Source: SIG587 sp045531585 (GTDB lineage: Bacteria; Bacillota; Clostridia; Oscillospirales; Acutalibacteraceae). Taken from it: a DNA stretch of 64,000 nt. Positions 8,750 to 18,595 of the stretch are shown one piece after another. The notes below the pieces were generated by a model, which did no database searches, was not told the origin of the DNA, and was given only the letters and a program-made list of their open reading frames with translations. The translations under genes and the position numbers were made by a program. Every line of letters begins with the position of its first letter. Position 1 is the stretch's first letter. Location: the NCBI GenBank assembly GCA_045531585.1, contig JAZSEH010000018.1, positions 1-64,000 on the forward strand, read 5' to 3'.

Positions 8750-9292
8750 TCAGTCCTTAAAAAAGAGCGGAAGGGGCTCTAAGAATATAATATCGTCACG
8801 CCTTGCGGCATCGCCTTCGGCAAGAACCGCGCAGGCGGCAGACACGGTAGTCTGAGCCTTTTCCATAAGGGCATACATAGCCTCAAGGGATTCACCCGTG
8901 CTTATTACGTCATCCACAACAAGCACCTTTTTACCCTGAATTTTCTCAACGTCCTCCATACCAAGGTACAGCTTTTGCACATGGTCGGTGGTGATGGAAC
9001 GCACCTGCACCTCAATGGGGTCACGCATATAAACCTTAACACCCTTACGGGCAACTATGTAGGGCTTACCCGACTGCCTTGCCATTTCGTAAGCAAGGGG
9101 TATACTCTTGGCCTCAGGGGTTACAATGGCATCAAACTCGGGTACCTTTTCAAGAAGCTGTTTGGCGGCGGCAACGGTAACCTCAACGTCACCAAAAAGT
9201 ATAAATGCGGCAATATCAAGCTTGTCGCTAACAGGGAATTTTTCAAGTTTCCTGTCAAGTCCTGCTATTTTCATCTCATAGTATTCAGACAT
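8750..9292 (-). CDS. Phosphoribosyltransferase, adenine-PRT-like
   Basis: A 180-residue type I phosphoribosyltransferase. The PRPP-binding signature VLVVDDVISTGES occurs near residues 123-135, preceded by VTPEAKSIPLAYEMAR and KPYIVARKGVKVYM, a layout like adenine or xanthine phosphoribosyltransferases. These salvage free bases with PRPP to nucleotides. Base specificity cannot be fixed from the sequence; many Clostridia have such an apt-like gene of unassigned specificity in addition to apt. It is tightly followed by comEC (6 bp) and preceded by the HIT gene by 23 bp, so it is likely co-transcribed with both. Confidence 0.85.
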   Translation of the reverse strand: MSEYYEMKIAGLDRKLEKFPVSDKLDIAAFILFGDVEVTVAAAKQLLEKVPEFDAIVTPEAKSIPLAYEMARQSGKPYIVARKGVKVYMRDPIEVQVRSITTDHVQKLYLGMEDVEKIQGKKVLVVDDVISTGESLEAMYALMEKAQTTVSAACAVLAEGDAARRDDIIFLEPLPLFFKD

Positions 9293-9315
9293 TGCTTTTC
9301 ATTCCTTTCTGTATT

Positions 9316-9654
9316 TTAGCCGGGAGGCCACTGAAGATTTCTTCTTGCAAGCAGGTGAAAATGGATGTGACCTACGGTTTGTCCCCCATCCTCACCACAG
9401 TTATTTACAACTCGAAAGCCCTTTTCAAGGTTTTCCTGCTTTGCAATTTTTGCAACGGCCTCAAACACCTTGGCTATAAGACCGCTGTTTTCCTGAGTTA
9501 TCTCGGCAGCACTTGCAATATGCTCCTTAGGAATTATAATAGCGTGAAAGGGTGCCTGAGGGTCAATGTCGGCAAAAGCATAGACCCATTCATCCTCATA
9601 AATTTTTGTTGAGGGAATATCTCCCGTAACTATTTTACAAAATAAGCAATCCAT
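9316..9654 (-). CDS. HIT family nucleotide hydrolase (HINT-like)
   Basis: A 112-residue histidine triad protein of usual family length. It begins with the CLFCKIVTGDIPS motif, contains IIIPKEHI, and ends with the catalytic triad HIHFHLLARR. HINT proteins hydrolyse nucleoside phosphoramidates such as aminoacyl-adenylates, acting in the cytoplasm. The gene starts 3 bp after the alaS stop, so it is co-transcribed with alanyl-tRNA synthetase, a setting that would fit removal of stray aminoacyl-AMP. That functional link is inference. Confidence 0.92.
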   Translation of the reverse strand: MDCLFCKIVTGDIPSTKIYEDEWVYAFADIDPQAPFHAIIIPKEHIASAAEITQENSGLIAKVFEAVAKIAKQENLEKGFRVVNNCGEDGGQTVGHIHFHLLARRNLQWPPG

Positions 9655-9657
9655 TTT

Positions 9658-12285
9658 TTATGCTCCTATCATTTGGCCAAGAAGCTGTGCGGCGGCGCTG
9701 ATAGCCGACTGGGCCTTATCAACGCTCTTACCGCCCGCCATGGCGCTGTCGGGCTTACCGCCGCCGTTACCGTCGGCAAGCTTGGCAATCTCACGAACCA
9801 AATTACCTGCATGGGCACCTGCTTTTATAGCGTCTGCACCACAGGTTACACAGAAGGTAAGCTTAGCACCGTTTATTGCCCCAAGCACTGCAACAAAATC
9901 GGCGTGGTCGCCCTTAATGCGCTCACACATATTGCGAAGCTCATCAGGTGTAACGTCCGTCATAACGTCGGTTACAAGGCTTAAAGCGCCAACCTTTACG
10001 GCATTCTTTATAATCTCATCTATCTTACCGCCTGCAAGCTGAGCCTCCAGCTTTTCAAGAGACTTCTCCAGCTCCTTAATTTCGCCGTTTAACTGTGCGG
10101 CCTTTGCAGGAATATCTGCAATGTTGTTAACCTTAAGCTGTGCGGCGGTATCTGCCATAAGGGCGCGGTCCTTATTCATAAGCTCAATTACGTTAAGGCC
10201 TGTATAAGCTTCAATTCTGCGCACACCTGCGGCAACGCTGGCCTCGGAAACAATGCGGAAAAGGCCTATCTTTGCGGTATTATCAATATGGGTACCACCG
10301 CAAAGCTCTACCGAGCGGTCCCCTGCGGCAACAACACGAACTACCTCACCGTACTTTTCACCGAACAGAGCCATTGCGCCCATTGCCTTAGCCTTATCTA
10401 TTGCCATTTCCTCGTTAACAACGGTAATACCTGTGAGAATGCTATCGTTTACCTGGGCCTCAACTGCTGAAAGCTCTTCGGCAGTAAGGGCTGAAAAATG
10501 GGTAAAGTCAAAGCGCACACTCTTTTCATTTACAAGCTGACCTGCCTGTTCAACGTGAGTGCCAAGCACCTTACGAAGTGCTGCCTGAAGAAGGTGGGCC
10601 GCGGTGTGGTTACGTCGGATAGCCATACGGCGAACATTATCTATTGTAGCGGTAACGGTATCACCAACCGATACGACACCTGTTTTTACGGTACCAAAGT
10701 GGGTGAACACGCCGCCTGTGGTTTTTTTAGTGTCGGTAACAACCATTTCAAAGTCTGAGGAAGAAATAACACCCGTATCTCCTACCTGACCGCCGCTTTC
10801 AGCATAGAAGGCGGTTTTATCAAGCACAATTATAGCCTTTGAACCCTCACCTGCTACTGCGGTATGCTCTCCGTCAATAACAATGTCAAGCACCTTTGCG
10901 GTACACTGTGTCTCAGTATATCCCACAAACTCGGTAGCGCCTACACCGTCGAAGCTCACTCCCTCACTCTTCCAGCTTTCACCGTCACTTGCCTTTCGGG
11001 CATTTCTTGCACGGTTCTTCTGGTCCTCCATAAGTTCCTTAAAGCGGTCCTCGTCAAGGGTCATTCCCTTTTCCCCAAGAATATCCTTGGTTAAATCAAT
11101 GGGGAAGCCATAGGTATCATAAAGCTTAAATGCATCCTCACCGGAAAGGGTACCGCCGTTTTTGGTAAGGTCGGCAAGCATATTAAGGCCCTGGTCTATG
11201 GTCTTGTTAAAGTTTGCCTCCTCGTTATTTATAACCTTGGCAATAAGCTCACGCTTTTCGTCAAGCTCGGGATAGCCTGCTCTGTTCTCACCGATAACGG
11301 CATCGCAAAGCTCCATAAAGAAGGTGCGGTTAATACCTATAAGCTTACCGTGACGAACTGCGCGGCGGATTATACGGCGCAGAACGTAGCCTCTGCCCTC
11401 GTTAGAAGGAATAATACCGTCACTTATCATAAAGGTGGAGGCTCTTGCGTGGTCGGTAATGGCACGGATGGATATGTCAACATTTTTATCCTTGCCGTAC
11501 TCCTTGCCTGAAATTTCGCAGACCTTGTTTAATATATTGCGGATGGTGTCAACCTCAAACATATTATCAACATCCTGCATAACGCAGGCAAGACGCTCAA
11601 GACCCATACCTGTATCAATATTTTTATGCTCAAGCTCGGTATAGGTACCGTCTCCCATATTATTAAACTGGGAGAAAACGTTGTTCCAGATTTCCATATA
11701 GCGGTCACAATCACAGCCAGGCTTACAGTCGGGTGAACCACAGCCGTACTTTTCACCGCGGTCAAAATATATCTCAGAGCAGGGGCCGCAGGGACCTGTA
11801 CCGTGCTCCCAGAAGTTATCGGCCTTACCAAGGCGAACAATATGTGCCTCAGGCACACCTATAACGTCACGCCAGATGGCATATGCCTCGTCATCCTCCT
11901 CATAAACCGAGGGCCAGAGTCTATCCTCAGGTATCTCAAGAGTCTTGGTTAAAAACTCCCAAGCCCAGGGAATAGCCTCATTCTTAAAGTAATCACCAAA
12001 GGAGAAGTTACCCAGCATCTCAAAGTATGTACCGTGGCGTGCAGTATGACCAACACGCTCAAGGTCGGGGGTACGGATACATTTCTGGCAGGTGGTAACG
12101 CGGTTTCTGGGGGGCACTACCTCACCTGTAAAATACTTCTTCATAGGTGCCATACCAGAGTTTATAAGAAGAAGGGAGTTATCGTTATTAGGCACCAATG
12201 AAAAGCTGGGCAGACGAAGGTGGCCCTTGCTTTCAAAGAAGCTTAAATATTTTTCTCTAAGTGTGTTAAGTGACATCCATTCCAT
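9658..12285 (-). CDS. alaS: Alanyl-tRNA synthetase
   Basis: 875 residues, full length for AlaS. The class II catalytic domain starts with the motif LRLPSFSLVPNNDNSLL and includes TCQKCIRTPDLERVGHTARHGTYFEMLGN (shown here only to identify motif 2; it lies at residues ~63-90). The zinc-binding editing domain has NHTAAHLLQAALRKVLG and CGGTHIDNTAKIGLF, which hydrolyses Ser- and Gly-tRNA(Ala). A C-Ala domain with a coiled segment and the glycine-rich end (ADGNGGGKPDSAMAGGK) finishes the protein. No T-box leader is visible in the short gap upstream. It is followed by the HIT gene. Confidence 0.98.
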   Translation of the reverse strand: MEWMSLNTLREKYLSFFESKGHLRLPSFSLVPNNDNSLLLINSGMAPMKKYFTGEVVPPRNRVTTCQKCIRTPDLERVGHTARHGTYFEMLGNFSFGDYFKNEAIPWAWEFLTKTLEIPEDRLWPSVYEEDDEAYAIWRDVIGVPEAHIVRLGKADNFWEHGTGPCGPCSEIYFDRGEKYGCGSPDCKPGCDCDRYMEIWNNVFSQFNNMGDGTYTELEHKNIDTGMGLERLACVMQDVDNMFEVDTIRNILNKVCEISGKEYGKDKNVDISIRAITDHARASTFMISDGIIPSNEGRGYVLRRIIRRAVRHGKLIGINRTFFMELCDAVIGENRAGYPELDEKRELIAKVINNEEANFNKTIDQGLNMLADLTKNGGTLSGEDAFKLYDTYGFPIDLTKDILGEKGMTLDEDRFKELMEDQKNRARNARKASDGESWKSEGVSFDGVGATEFVGYTETQCTAKVLDIVIDGEHTAVAGEGSKAIIVLDKTAFYAESGGQVGDTGVISSSDFEMVVTDTKKTTGGVFTHFGTVKTGVVSVGDTVTATIDNVRRMAIRRNHTAAHLLQAALRKVLGTHVEQAGQLVNEKSVRFDFTHFSALTAEELSAVEAQVNDSILTGITVVNEEMAIDKAKAMGAMALFGEKYGEVVRVVAAGDRSVELCGGTHIDNTAKIGLFRIVSEASVAAGVRRIEAYTGLNVIELMNKDRALMADTAAQLKVNNIADIPAKAAQLNGEIKELEKSLEKLEAQLAGGKIDEIIKNAVKVGALSLVTDVMTDVTPDELRNMCERIKGDHADFVAVLGAINGAKLTFCVTCGADAIKAGAHAGNLVREIAKLADGNGGGKPDSAMAGGKSVDKAQSAISAAAQLLGQMIGA

Positions 12286-12312
12286 TTTTTAATACTTCCT
12301 AACTGTTTATTT

Positions 12313-13068
12313 TTAAAATCCGCCACGGGAGGCTCCACCGCCGCCGAAACGACCGCCGCCACCCGAAAATCCGCCGCCTGAGCCGCGACCACCGTGGTGC
12401 CCTCCCCTGCCGCTAAAAGCAAGAAGGTATAGGAAAAGCCGTGGATTACGGATAAATATTATTACCACTATAACAAGCAAAACTATTCCGCCAATAACCT
12501 GCAAGGGGGAAAGCTCCTCCTCGTCAAGGTCGGCATTATATTTTTCATCAATATTTTCGGTTAAATTAAACTCGGTATAAACCTCATTTATAAGGGCGCT
12601 GTAAGCACCCTTAAGACCTGTGGAAAATTCATCTACCCTGAAGTAGGGAATTGCATAGGTATCAAGTATTCGACCTGCCTTGGCATCGTTAACGGCGCCC
12701 TCAAGGCCGTAGCCCACCTGAATGGTGGCCTGCCTGTCCCCTACACTTAACAGCAAAACTATTCCCGTATCACTTTTTGCCTCACCTACGCCCCATTTGT
12801 TCCCCAGCTCAAGGGCATAGTCGTTAACCTCCATACCCTCAAGAGAATCAACGGTAACCACCACAACCTGAGCCTTGGTGGCCTTATAAAGTGCAGCTCC
12901 CTTGTTTAGCATTTCGTTTTCATCCAAATCGGAGATAACGTTTGCAAAGTCGTTAACAAAGAAATTGCTTGTGGGGGATGGATAGGAAACGGCGCCTGTC
13001 AAAACACCGATAGCCGCTATCAGCAAAAGGCAGATACCGGCTATTTTTAAGGTATATTTTTTAATCAA
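12313..13068 (-). CDS. TPM-domain membrane protein (YgcG-like)
   Basis: 251 residues: an N-terminal signal/anchor (IKKYTLKIAGICLLLIAAIG), then a TPM domain (PF04536) from about residue 35 to 160 with FVNDFANVISD and GIVLLLSVGDRQATIQVGYGLEGAVND, one transmembrane helix near 195-212, and a glycine-rich C-terminus (GGGFSGGGGRFGGGG). This arrangement is the YgcG type. The TPM domain is exposed outside the membrane and is linked in other systems to photosystem II repair or phosphatase activity; its role here is unknown. It overlaps the LemA gene by 8 bp, the usual LemA-TPM pairing. Confidence 0.88.
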   Translation of the reverse strand: MIKKYTLKIAGICLLLIAAIGVLTGAVSYPSPTSNFFVNDFANVISDLDENEMLNKGAALYKATKAQVVVVTVDSLEGMEVNDYALELGNKWGVGEAKSDTGIVLLLSVGDRQATIQVGYGLEGAVNDAKAGRILDTYAIPYFRVDEFSTGLKGAYSALINEVYTEFNLTENIDEKYNADLDEEELSPLQVIGGIVLLVIVVIIFIRNPRLFLYLLAFSGRGGHHGGRGSGGGFSGGGGRFGGGGASRGGF

Positions 13069-13633
13069 AGCTTACCTCGGGAACGTTCTGAGCATCCGCA
13101 TCGGCCTCAAAGAAATCAGCCTTTTCAAAGCCGAACATTCCGGCAATGATATTTTTGGGGAATTTACGGATGGAGGAATTATAGTCCTGAACCGCTTCGT
13201 TATAGGTCTTTCTCTCCTGAGCTATACGGTTTTCACTGCCTGCAAGCTCATCCTGCAGGGCAATAAAGTTTTGGTTAGCCTTTAACTGAGGATAATTTTC
13301 AACCACAACAAGAAGTCTTGAAAGGGCTGAATCAAGGGCTGCATTTGCCTCCCCTGCTTCCTCAACAGTTTTAGCACCGCTAAGTGCAGCGCGCGCATCG
13401 GCAATGGCGGTATATACCTCCTCCTCGTGGGCGGCATAGCCCTTAACGGTGTTAACAAGGTTGGGTATTAAATCGCTTCTGCGCTGAAGTACGTTTTGCA
13501 CCTGAGCAAACTGACTGTCCACCGCAGTTTGCTTTTCAACAAGGCCGTTATAAGAGCCTACAATGGACGAAATAAGAATGATAACAACAAGGGCAATAAC
13601 GCCTAAGATTATCCATAATTTTTTATTTTTCAT
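13061..13633 (-). CDS. LemA family protein
   Basis: 190 residues: an N-terminal transmembrane helix (LWIILGVIALVVIILIS), then the LemA helical bundle with NGLVEKQTAVDSQFAQVQN, RRSDLIPNLVNTVKGYA, and the late motif IAGMFGFEKADFFEAD. LemA proteins are membrane-anchored with an outward helical domain; their biochemical role is not established. The ATG at 13633 has AAGGAG upstream, and the gene overlaps the TPM gene, so the two are co-expressed and probably work together at the membrane. Confidence 0.93.
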   Translation of the reverse strand: MKNKKLWIILGVIALVVIILISSIVGSYNGLVEKQTAVDSQFAQVQNVLQRRSDLIPNLVNTVKGYAAHEEEVYTAIADARAALSGAKTVEEAGEANAALDSALSRLLVVVENYPQLKANQNFIALQDELAGSENRIAQERKTYNEAVQDYNSSIRKFPKNIIAGMFGFEKADFFEADADAQNVPEVSFD

Positions 13634-13648
13634 AAAGATTTCTCCTTT

Positions 13649-15085
13649 TTAATATGCCTTACCCCAATAAAGCATATGCTTTGCAGGCTTACCGCAGCAA
13701 ACGCAGGTTCCTGTAATTTCCTCCTGCTCAAAGGGGATACAGCGTGAAGATATGCCTGCAACCTCCTTAAGCTTTTCCTCGCACTGGCGGTCCTCACACC
13801 ACATTGCGCGGATAAAGCCGGGCTTGTTTTCGGCAATTTCTATAAGCTCTTCCATATTATGTGCATCATAGGTCATTTCATTCCTATGGTTGAGCGCTTT
13901 GTTATAAAGACCGTCACGAACGGCATCAAGAAGCTTTGGAATTTCGGTCTCAAGTTCATCCAGCTTAACAATTGTTTTTTCTCTGTTATCACGGCGAACA
14001 ACAACGCAGCAGCCGTTTTCAATATCACGGGGACCGATTTCAATTCTCAGGGGAACGCCCTTCATTTCATACTCCGCAAACTTCCAGCCGGGGGACTGCT
14101 CGGAAAGGTCAATTTTTGCACGGCAATACTTTTTAAGTCCCTCATAAACCTGTGTTGCCTTTTCGGTAACGCCTTCTTTGTGGGCGGCAATGGGAACAAC
14201 CACTACCTGAACGGGGGCAACTGCAGGAGGCAGTACAAGGCCGTTATCGTCACCGTGGGTCATAATTATTGCGCCGATTAAACGGGTGGAAACACCCCAA
14301 GAGGTCTGGAAGGGTGTGGAAAGCTTATTATCCTTATTGGCAAACTGTATACCGAAGGCTTTGGCAAAGCCATCGCCAAAGTAGTGTGAGGTGCCGCTCT
14401 GCAAAGCCTTACCGTCGTGCATCATAGCCTCGATAGTATAGGTATCCTCAGCACCTGCAAAACGCTCCTTCTCGGTTTTAACCCCCTTAATTACGGGGAT
14501 TGCAAGATATTTTTCTGCAAACTCGGCATAAATGTTAAGCATCTGCACGGTTTCCTGTCTTGCCTCAGCCTCGGTAGCGTGGATGGTGTGACCCTCCTGC
14601 CAATGGAACTCACGGGAGCGAAGGAAGGGGCGTGTGGTTTTTTCCCAACGAACAACGCTGCACCACTGGTTATAAAGCTTAGGTAAATCACGCCAGGAAT
14701 GAATTATATTTTTATAATGGTCACAGAAAAGGGTTTCGGAGGTGGGGCGCACACACATACGCTCCTCCAGTTTTTCATTACCGCCGTGGGTTATCCAGGC
14801 GGCCTCGGGAGCGAAGCCCTCAACGTGGTCCTTTTCTATCTGTAAAAGACTTTCAGGAATAAACATAGGCATAGAAACATTCTCGTGCCCTGTCTCTTTA
14901 AACATACCGTCAAGTATCTTCTGAATATTCTCCCAGATAGCCCAACCGTAGGGACGGATAATCATACAGCCCTTAACTGAGGAATAATCCATAAGCTCCG
15001 CCTTAGATACCACGTCGGTATACCATTTCGCAAAATCCTCATCCATACTTGTAATGGATTTTACCATTTTTTCATTGTTAGCCAT
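13649..15085 (-). CDS. proS: Prolyl-tRNA synthetase, archaeal/eukaryotic type (ProS type 3)
   Basis: About 478 residues. Class II catalytic motifs include RPYGWAIWENIQ, RPTSETLFCDHYKNII, VVRWEKTTRPFLRSREFHWQEGHT and the anticodon-binding domain after about residue 280. The C-terminal extension has the zinc-ligand cysteines TCVCCGKP and ends in WGKAY, typical of the short (ProS3) form without the bacterial editing insertion. I prefer the ATG at 15085 (MANNEKMV), which has GGTGAT upstream; the longer reading starts with TTG. It charges tRNA(Pro). Confidence 0.97.
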   Translation of the reverse strand: MANNEKMVKSITSMDEDFAKWYTDVVSKAELMDYSSVKGCMIIRPYGWAIWENIQKILDGMFKETGHENVSMPMFIPESLLQIEKDHVEGFAPEAAWITHGGNEKLEERMCVRPTSETLFCDHYKNIIHSWRDLPKLYNQWCSVVRWEKTTRPFLRSREFHWQEGHTIHATEAEARQETVQMLNIYAEFAEKYLAIPVIKGVKTEKERFAGAEDTYTIEAMMHDGKALQSGTSHYFGDGFAKAFGIQFANKDNKLSTPFQTSWGVSTRLIGAIIMTHGDDNGLVLPPAVAPVQVVVVPIAAHKEGVTEKATQVYEGLKKYCRAKIDLSEQSPGWKFAEYEMKGVPLRIEIGPRDIENGCCVVVRRDNREKTIVKLDELETEIPKLLDAVRDGLYNKALNHRNEMTYDAHNMEELIEIAENKPGFIRAMWCEDRQCEEKLKEVAGISSRCIPFEQEEITGTCVCCGKPAKHMLYWGKAY

Positions 15086-15127
15086 TTTCATCACCAAACA
15101 TTATTATATTTTAATTTCCATATTTTT

Positions 15128-16264
15128 TCAATGATTATTTAATTCAATTTCCTTATAGTTTCCAAGGAAGGTAAAATCGGGAAGCTCAGCCTGAAGGGTA
15201 GATACCAGAGAAATGGTCTGGCGGTCATTCATATTGCCTGAGAAATCCAGATAAAACTCATACTCAAACCTACCGTTTCTTGCCGTTCGCGACTCAATTT
15301 TAGTAAGATTAAGGCCCTTAAGAGCAAAGCGGTTAAGTATCCTATACAGGGAGCCTGTAACGTGAGGCAGGGTAAACACAACGCTTACCTTATTGCTGTC
15401 ATCAGGAATAATAAGCTCCTTTGATATGGTTATAAACCGTGTGGAGTTTGCCTTAACGGTTTGAATATCGTGAGCCAGCACCTCAAGCCCAAAGGACTGT
15501 GCCGCCTGAACCGAGGCAATTGCACCTACAGTTTTATCCCCTTTCTCTGCAACCATCTTTGCCGCAAGGGCTGTGTTGCTGTACTGAACGGGGGTAAAAC
15601 CGTGTTCCTTTATGAATTTATCGCTTTGATTTAGCGCCTGCGGGTGGGAGTATACGGTTTTTATGTCCTCAATACTGCTGCCTTTAACACCTAAAAGGTT
15701 TTCGTTTACCTTAAGGGCCGCCGCTGCAACTATGTAGTGGCGGTATTTAAGTATCAGGTCATAAACCTCCTGTACCGAGCCTGCGTTGGAGTTTTCCACA
15801 GGTACTACGCCATAGGTGGCCTCACCATTTTCAACCGCCCTAAATACATCGGCAAAATTTCCGTAAAAACGGATGTCACCTTTGGGGAACAAATTACTTG
15901 CGGCCATATGTGAAAAGGCACCCTGTGTGCCCTGACAGGCAATTACTGTGTCACTTTTAAGGTCGCTTTTAGCGTGGACAATAGTTCCTGCAAGGTCGTG
16001 ATGGGAAACCATTTCATTTTGCTGAAGCTCACGGCTGGTGCCCATTATCTCACGGTAAACTGCGGCAATGTAGCTGCCGTGCTCACCCCCTGCCTTCATA
16101 ACGCTTTCTATTATCTGCTCTTCCCTTGCGGTATTAAGTATGGGCAGATTATTAGCCTTTTTATATTCCGCAACGGCTAAGGAGCAATCAAATCTTTCCT
16201 TTAGCAGAGGGACAAGCTTAGCATCAATATCATCAATTTTTACCCTAATATCTTTAAGCTCCAT
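15128..16264 (-). CDS. pheA: Bifunctional chorismate mutase/prephenate dehydratase
   Basis: 378 residues with three domains. Residues ~1-82 are an AroQ-type chorismate mutase (IRVKIDDIDAKLVPLLKERF). Residues ~108-285 are prephenate dehydratase (ACQGTQGAFSHMAA, VPVENSNAG, and NSTRFITIS at its end). Residues ~295-375 are an ACT domain (HVTGSLYRILNRFALKGLNLTKIESR) for phenylalanine feedback. The enzyme turns chorismate to phenylpyruvate. Its ATG overlaps the aroC stop by one base, so it is the last gene of the aromatic operon. No tyrA or aspartate/aromatic aminotransferase is adjacent; a general aminotransferase lies at 61.0 kb. Confidence 0.96.
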   Translation of the reverse strand: MELKDIRVKIDDIDAKLVPLLKERFDCSLAVAEYKKANNLPILNTAREEQIIESVMKAGGEHGSYIAAVYREIMGTSRELQQNEMVSHHDLAGTIVHAKSDLKSDTVIACQGTQGAFSHMAASNLFPKGDIRFYGNFADVFRAVENGEATYGVVPVENSNAGSVQEVYDLILKYRHYIVAAAALKVNENLLGVKGSSIEDIKTVYSHPQALNQSDKFIKEHGFTPVQYSNTALAAKMVAEKGDKTVGAIASVQAAQSFGLEVLAHDIQTVKANSTRFITISKELIIPDDSNKVSVVFTLPHVTGSLYRILNRFALKGLNLTKIESRTARNGRFEYEFYLDFSGNMNDRQTISLVSTLQAELPDFTFLGNYKEIELNNH

Positions 16265-17352
16265 TATAGCCTTCCCTCCTGTGCAAGAAGATCAAGAACG
16301 GCCACGCTGAGCATTGCCTCAAGGGCGGGCAGAGCTCTTGGAACTATGCAGGGGTCGTGTCTGCCCTCAATTATAAGCTGAGCATCCTCCCCTGTTTTAA
16401 GGTTGACCGTTTGCTGCGGCTTTGATATGGACGGGGTGGGCTTAAGAGCCACCTTTATGATAAGGGGCATTGAATTGGTTATGCCGCCGCAAATACCTCC
16501 GCAATGGTTGGTTTTGGTTTTAACGGTATTTTCACCGTAATACATTTCATCGTTAGCCTGACTTCCTCTCATTGCGCCGAAGTCAAAGCCCTCACCAAAG
16601 GCTACGGCCTTTACTGCAGGTATGCCGTAAAGTGCCGAGGCTATTATATTTTCAACACCTGCAAACATAGGATTTCCAAGACCTGCAGGAAGACCCGTTA
16701 CGGCAAGCTCAACAATACCGCCTACGCTGTCCCCATCAAGCCTTGCGGCCTCAATTTCCCGACGCATAGCTTCTTCTTTTTCAGGGCTGTTTAATGAAAA
16801 CAGACTGCCTGACAGCCTCTCAAGCTCATCACCTGAAACCTTAACGGCATCAAAAGGAGTATCGCAAACGCTACCAATTTGGGCAATGTGCCCACCAACA
16901 GTTATCCCTTTATTTTTAAGAATACTGCGGCATACAGTTCCTGCGGCAACTATGGGCGCAGTAAGTCTCCCTGAAAAGTGACCGCCGCCGCGAATATCAT
17001 TAAAGCCTGAATACTTAACGTATGCAGGATAATCGCTGTGGGATGGCCTTGGGCAGGCAGCTAAATTATCGTAATTTTTCGACCTTGTATCGTTATTTCG
17101 AATTATAAGGGCAAGGGGAGCGCCTGTGGTTTTACCGTCAAGCACACCTGATAAAAATTCAGGTATATCCGCTTCCTTTCTTGTGGTAGCGGTTTTATCC
17201 TTGCCGGGTGCACGGCGTGCGCCCTGTGCGGCAATATCATCATAGGGTATTTGCGCCCCTGCAGGCAGACCCGTAAGCACGGCGCCTATAGCAGCACCGT
17301 GGCTTTCGCCAAAAATATCAAGGCTTATTTTACTGCCGAACCTAGAGTTCAT
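16264..17352 (-). CDS. aroC: Chorismate synthase
   Basis: 362 residues, the usual size. It carries the FMN-binding family signatures: GESHGAAIGAVLTGLPAG near residue 15, RPSHSDYPAYVKYSGFNDIRGGGHFSGR near 105-130 (positions only as a guide), and GGICGGITNSMPL near 285. It eliminates phosphate from EPSP to give chorismate and needs reduced FMN. It overlaps aroA by 11 bp and pheA by one base. Confidence 0.97.
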   Translation of the reverse strand: MNSRFGSKISLDIFGESHGAAIGAVLTGLPAGAQIPYDDIAAQGARRAPGKDKTATTRKEADIPEFLSGVLDGKTTGAPLALIIRNNDTRSKNYDNLAACPRPSHSDYPAYVKYSGFNDIRGGGHFSGRLTAPIVAAGTVCRSILKNKGITVGGHIAQIGSVCDTPFDAVKVSGDELERLSGSLFSLNSPEKEEAMRREIEAARLDGDSVGGIVELAVTGLPAGLGNPMFAGVENIIASALYGIPAVKAVAFGEGFDFGAMRGSQANDEMYYGENTVKTKTNHCGGICGGITNSMPLIIKVALKPTPSISKPQQTVNLKTGEDAQLIIEGRHDPCIVPRALPALEAMLSVAVLDLLAQEGRL

Positions 17353-18592
17353 TTACTATTCCTCCGATTTTGCGAAGATCCTTATAAAATTCGGGGTAGG
17401 ATTTTTCTACCGCACCTGCGAAGCTTATATCACTTTCCCCTTGCGCATAACAGGCCGCAACGGCAAAGGCCATTACTATGCGGTGGTCGTTAGCACCGTC
17501 AATACTTCCTGCCTTTACTGTGCCCCCGTTTATTGTAATTGTATCAGCCGTTTGGATTACGTCAACACCCATAGCAGTGAGGGCGTTACAAACGGTTTCT
17601 ATTCTGTCACTTTCCTTGAGCCTGAGTCTTGCGGCGCCTGTAATTTTTGTTGTGCCCTTGGCAAAGGCCGCCGTTGCGGCAATGGCAGGCACCATATCGG
17701 GTATCTGCTCCACGTTAACCTCAATACCGCGAAGCACACCCTTCCTTACAAACAAGGTGTTGTTAAGGGTAGAAAGCTCAGCGCCAAAGGCGGCAAAAAC
17801 GTCAAGGGCCGCCATATCGCCCTGAGTGGAGGCAAAATTAAGTCCCTCTATTGCCACCTCACCGCCAATGGCCGCCGCCGACATAAAGAACGCCGCCGCA
17901 GACCAATCAGCCTCAATTTTTATATCACGGGCGATATATTTCTGACCGCCCTTTACAAAATATCCCGTATCGGTTTTTTGAACCCTTACGCCAAAGGCAG
18001 ACATAACGTCAACCGTCATATCAACGTAAGCTGCCGATTCCAAGGTACCCTTAATATTCACCGTAACGTCATTTCCCATTAGTGGTGCGGCAAGAAGTAT
18101 ACCGCTTATGTACTGGGAGCTTACGTTACCGGGAACCGTAAAGACCTCTCCCTTAAAGCGGCCGCTTATATCCATAGGCAGTTGGTCGCTGTTTACCTTA
18201 ACTCCGTTTTCACGCAGAACGTCACACAACACCGAAAAGGGACGCTGTGGCAGCCTCCCCTCGCCTATAAACTGAGCGTTTATTCCAAGGGCGGCAACCA
18301 CGGGAATGAGAAACCGTGCGGTAGAGCCTGACTCAAAGCAGTTAAGCTTAACACCGTTTTGCCATTTACCCGTTGTTACGGTATAGCCGTTTTCGTCAGC
18401 GCTTATCTGCGCACCCATTGTACGAAGTGTGCCTACCGTGGCATTTATATCACGGGAGGTGCAAAAGGGACGGATAACGCTTTTGCCCTGAGCCAAGGCG
18501 GCACAAATAAGTACGCGGTGTGCCACACTTTTGGAGGGAGGAAGCTGAACCTTACCCGAAAGGGTGTGTGGTGTTATTTTAACACTATTCAT
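17342..18592 (-). CDS. aroA: EPSP synthase (3-phosphoshikimate 1-carboxyvinyltransferase)
   Basis: 416 residues. Family motifs are in place: LPPSKSVAHRVLICAAL at residues ~16-32, ESGSTARFLIPV near 85, and RLKESDRIE near 322, plus NDHRIVMAFAVAA near 365. It joins PEP to shikimate 3-phosphate. The first motif has Ala in SKSVAHR where SxSxxxR is the usual core, so it is still consistent. It overlaps aroC by 11 bp and starts 3 bp after the aroB stop. Confidence 0.97.
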   Translation of the reverse strand: MNSVKITPHTLSGKVQLPPSKSVAHRVLICAALAQGKSVIRPFCTSRDINATVGTLRTMGAQISADENGYTVTTGKWQNGVKLNCFESGSTARFLIPVVAALGINAQFIGEGRLPQRPFSVLCDVLRENGVKVNSDQLPMDISGRFKGEVFTVPGNVSSQYISGILLAAPLMGNDVTVNIKGTLESAAYVDMTVDVMSAFGVRVQKTDTGYFVKGGQKYIARDIKIEADWSAAAFFMSAAAIGGEVAIEGLNFASTQGDMAALDVFAAFGAELSTLNNTLFVRKGVLRGIEVNVEQIPDMVPAIAATAAFAKGTTKITGAARLRLKESDRIETVCNALTAMGVDVIQTADTITINGGTVKAGSIDGANDHRIVMAFAVAACYAQGESDISFAGAVEKSYPEFYKDLRKIGGIVNEL

Positions 18593-18595
18593 TTT

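Noticed and set aside
8607..8855. Short frames opposite comEC and the phosphoribosyltransferase gene
   Set aside because: No RBS and overlap with well-supported genes.
17441..18082. A 213-codon plus-strand frame
   Set aside because: Antisense to aroA; cysteine- and arginine-rich shadow.
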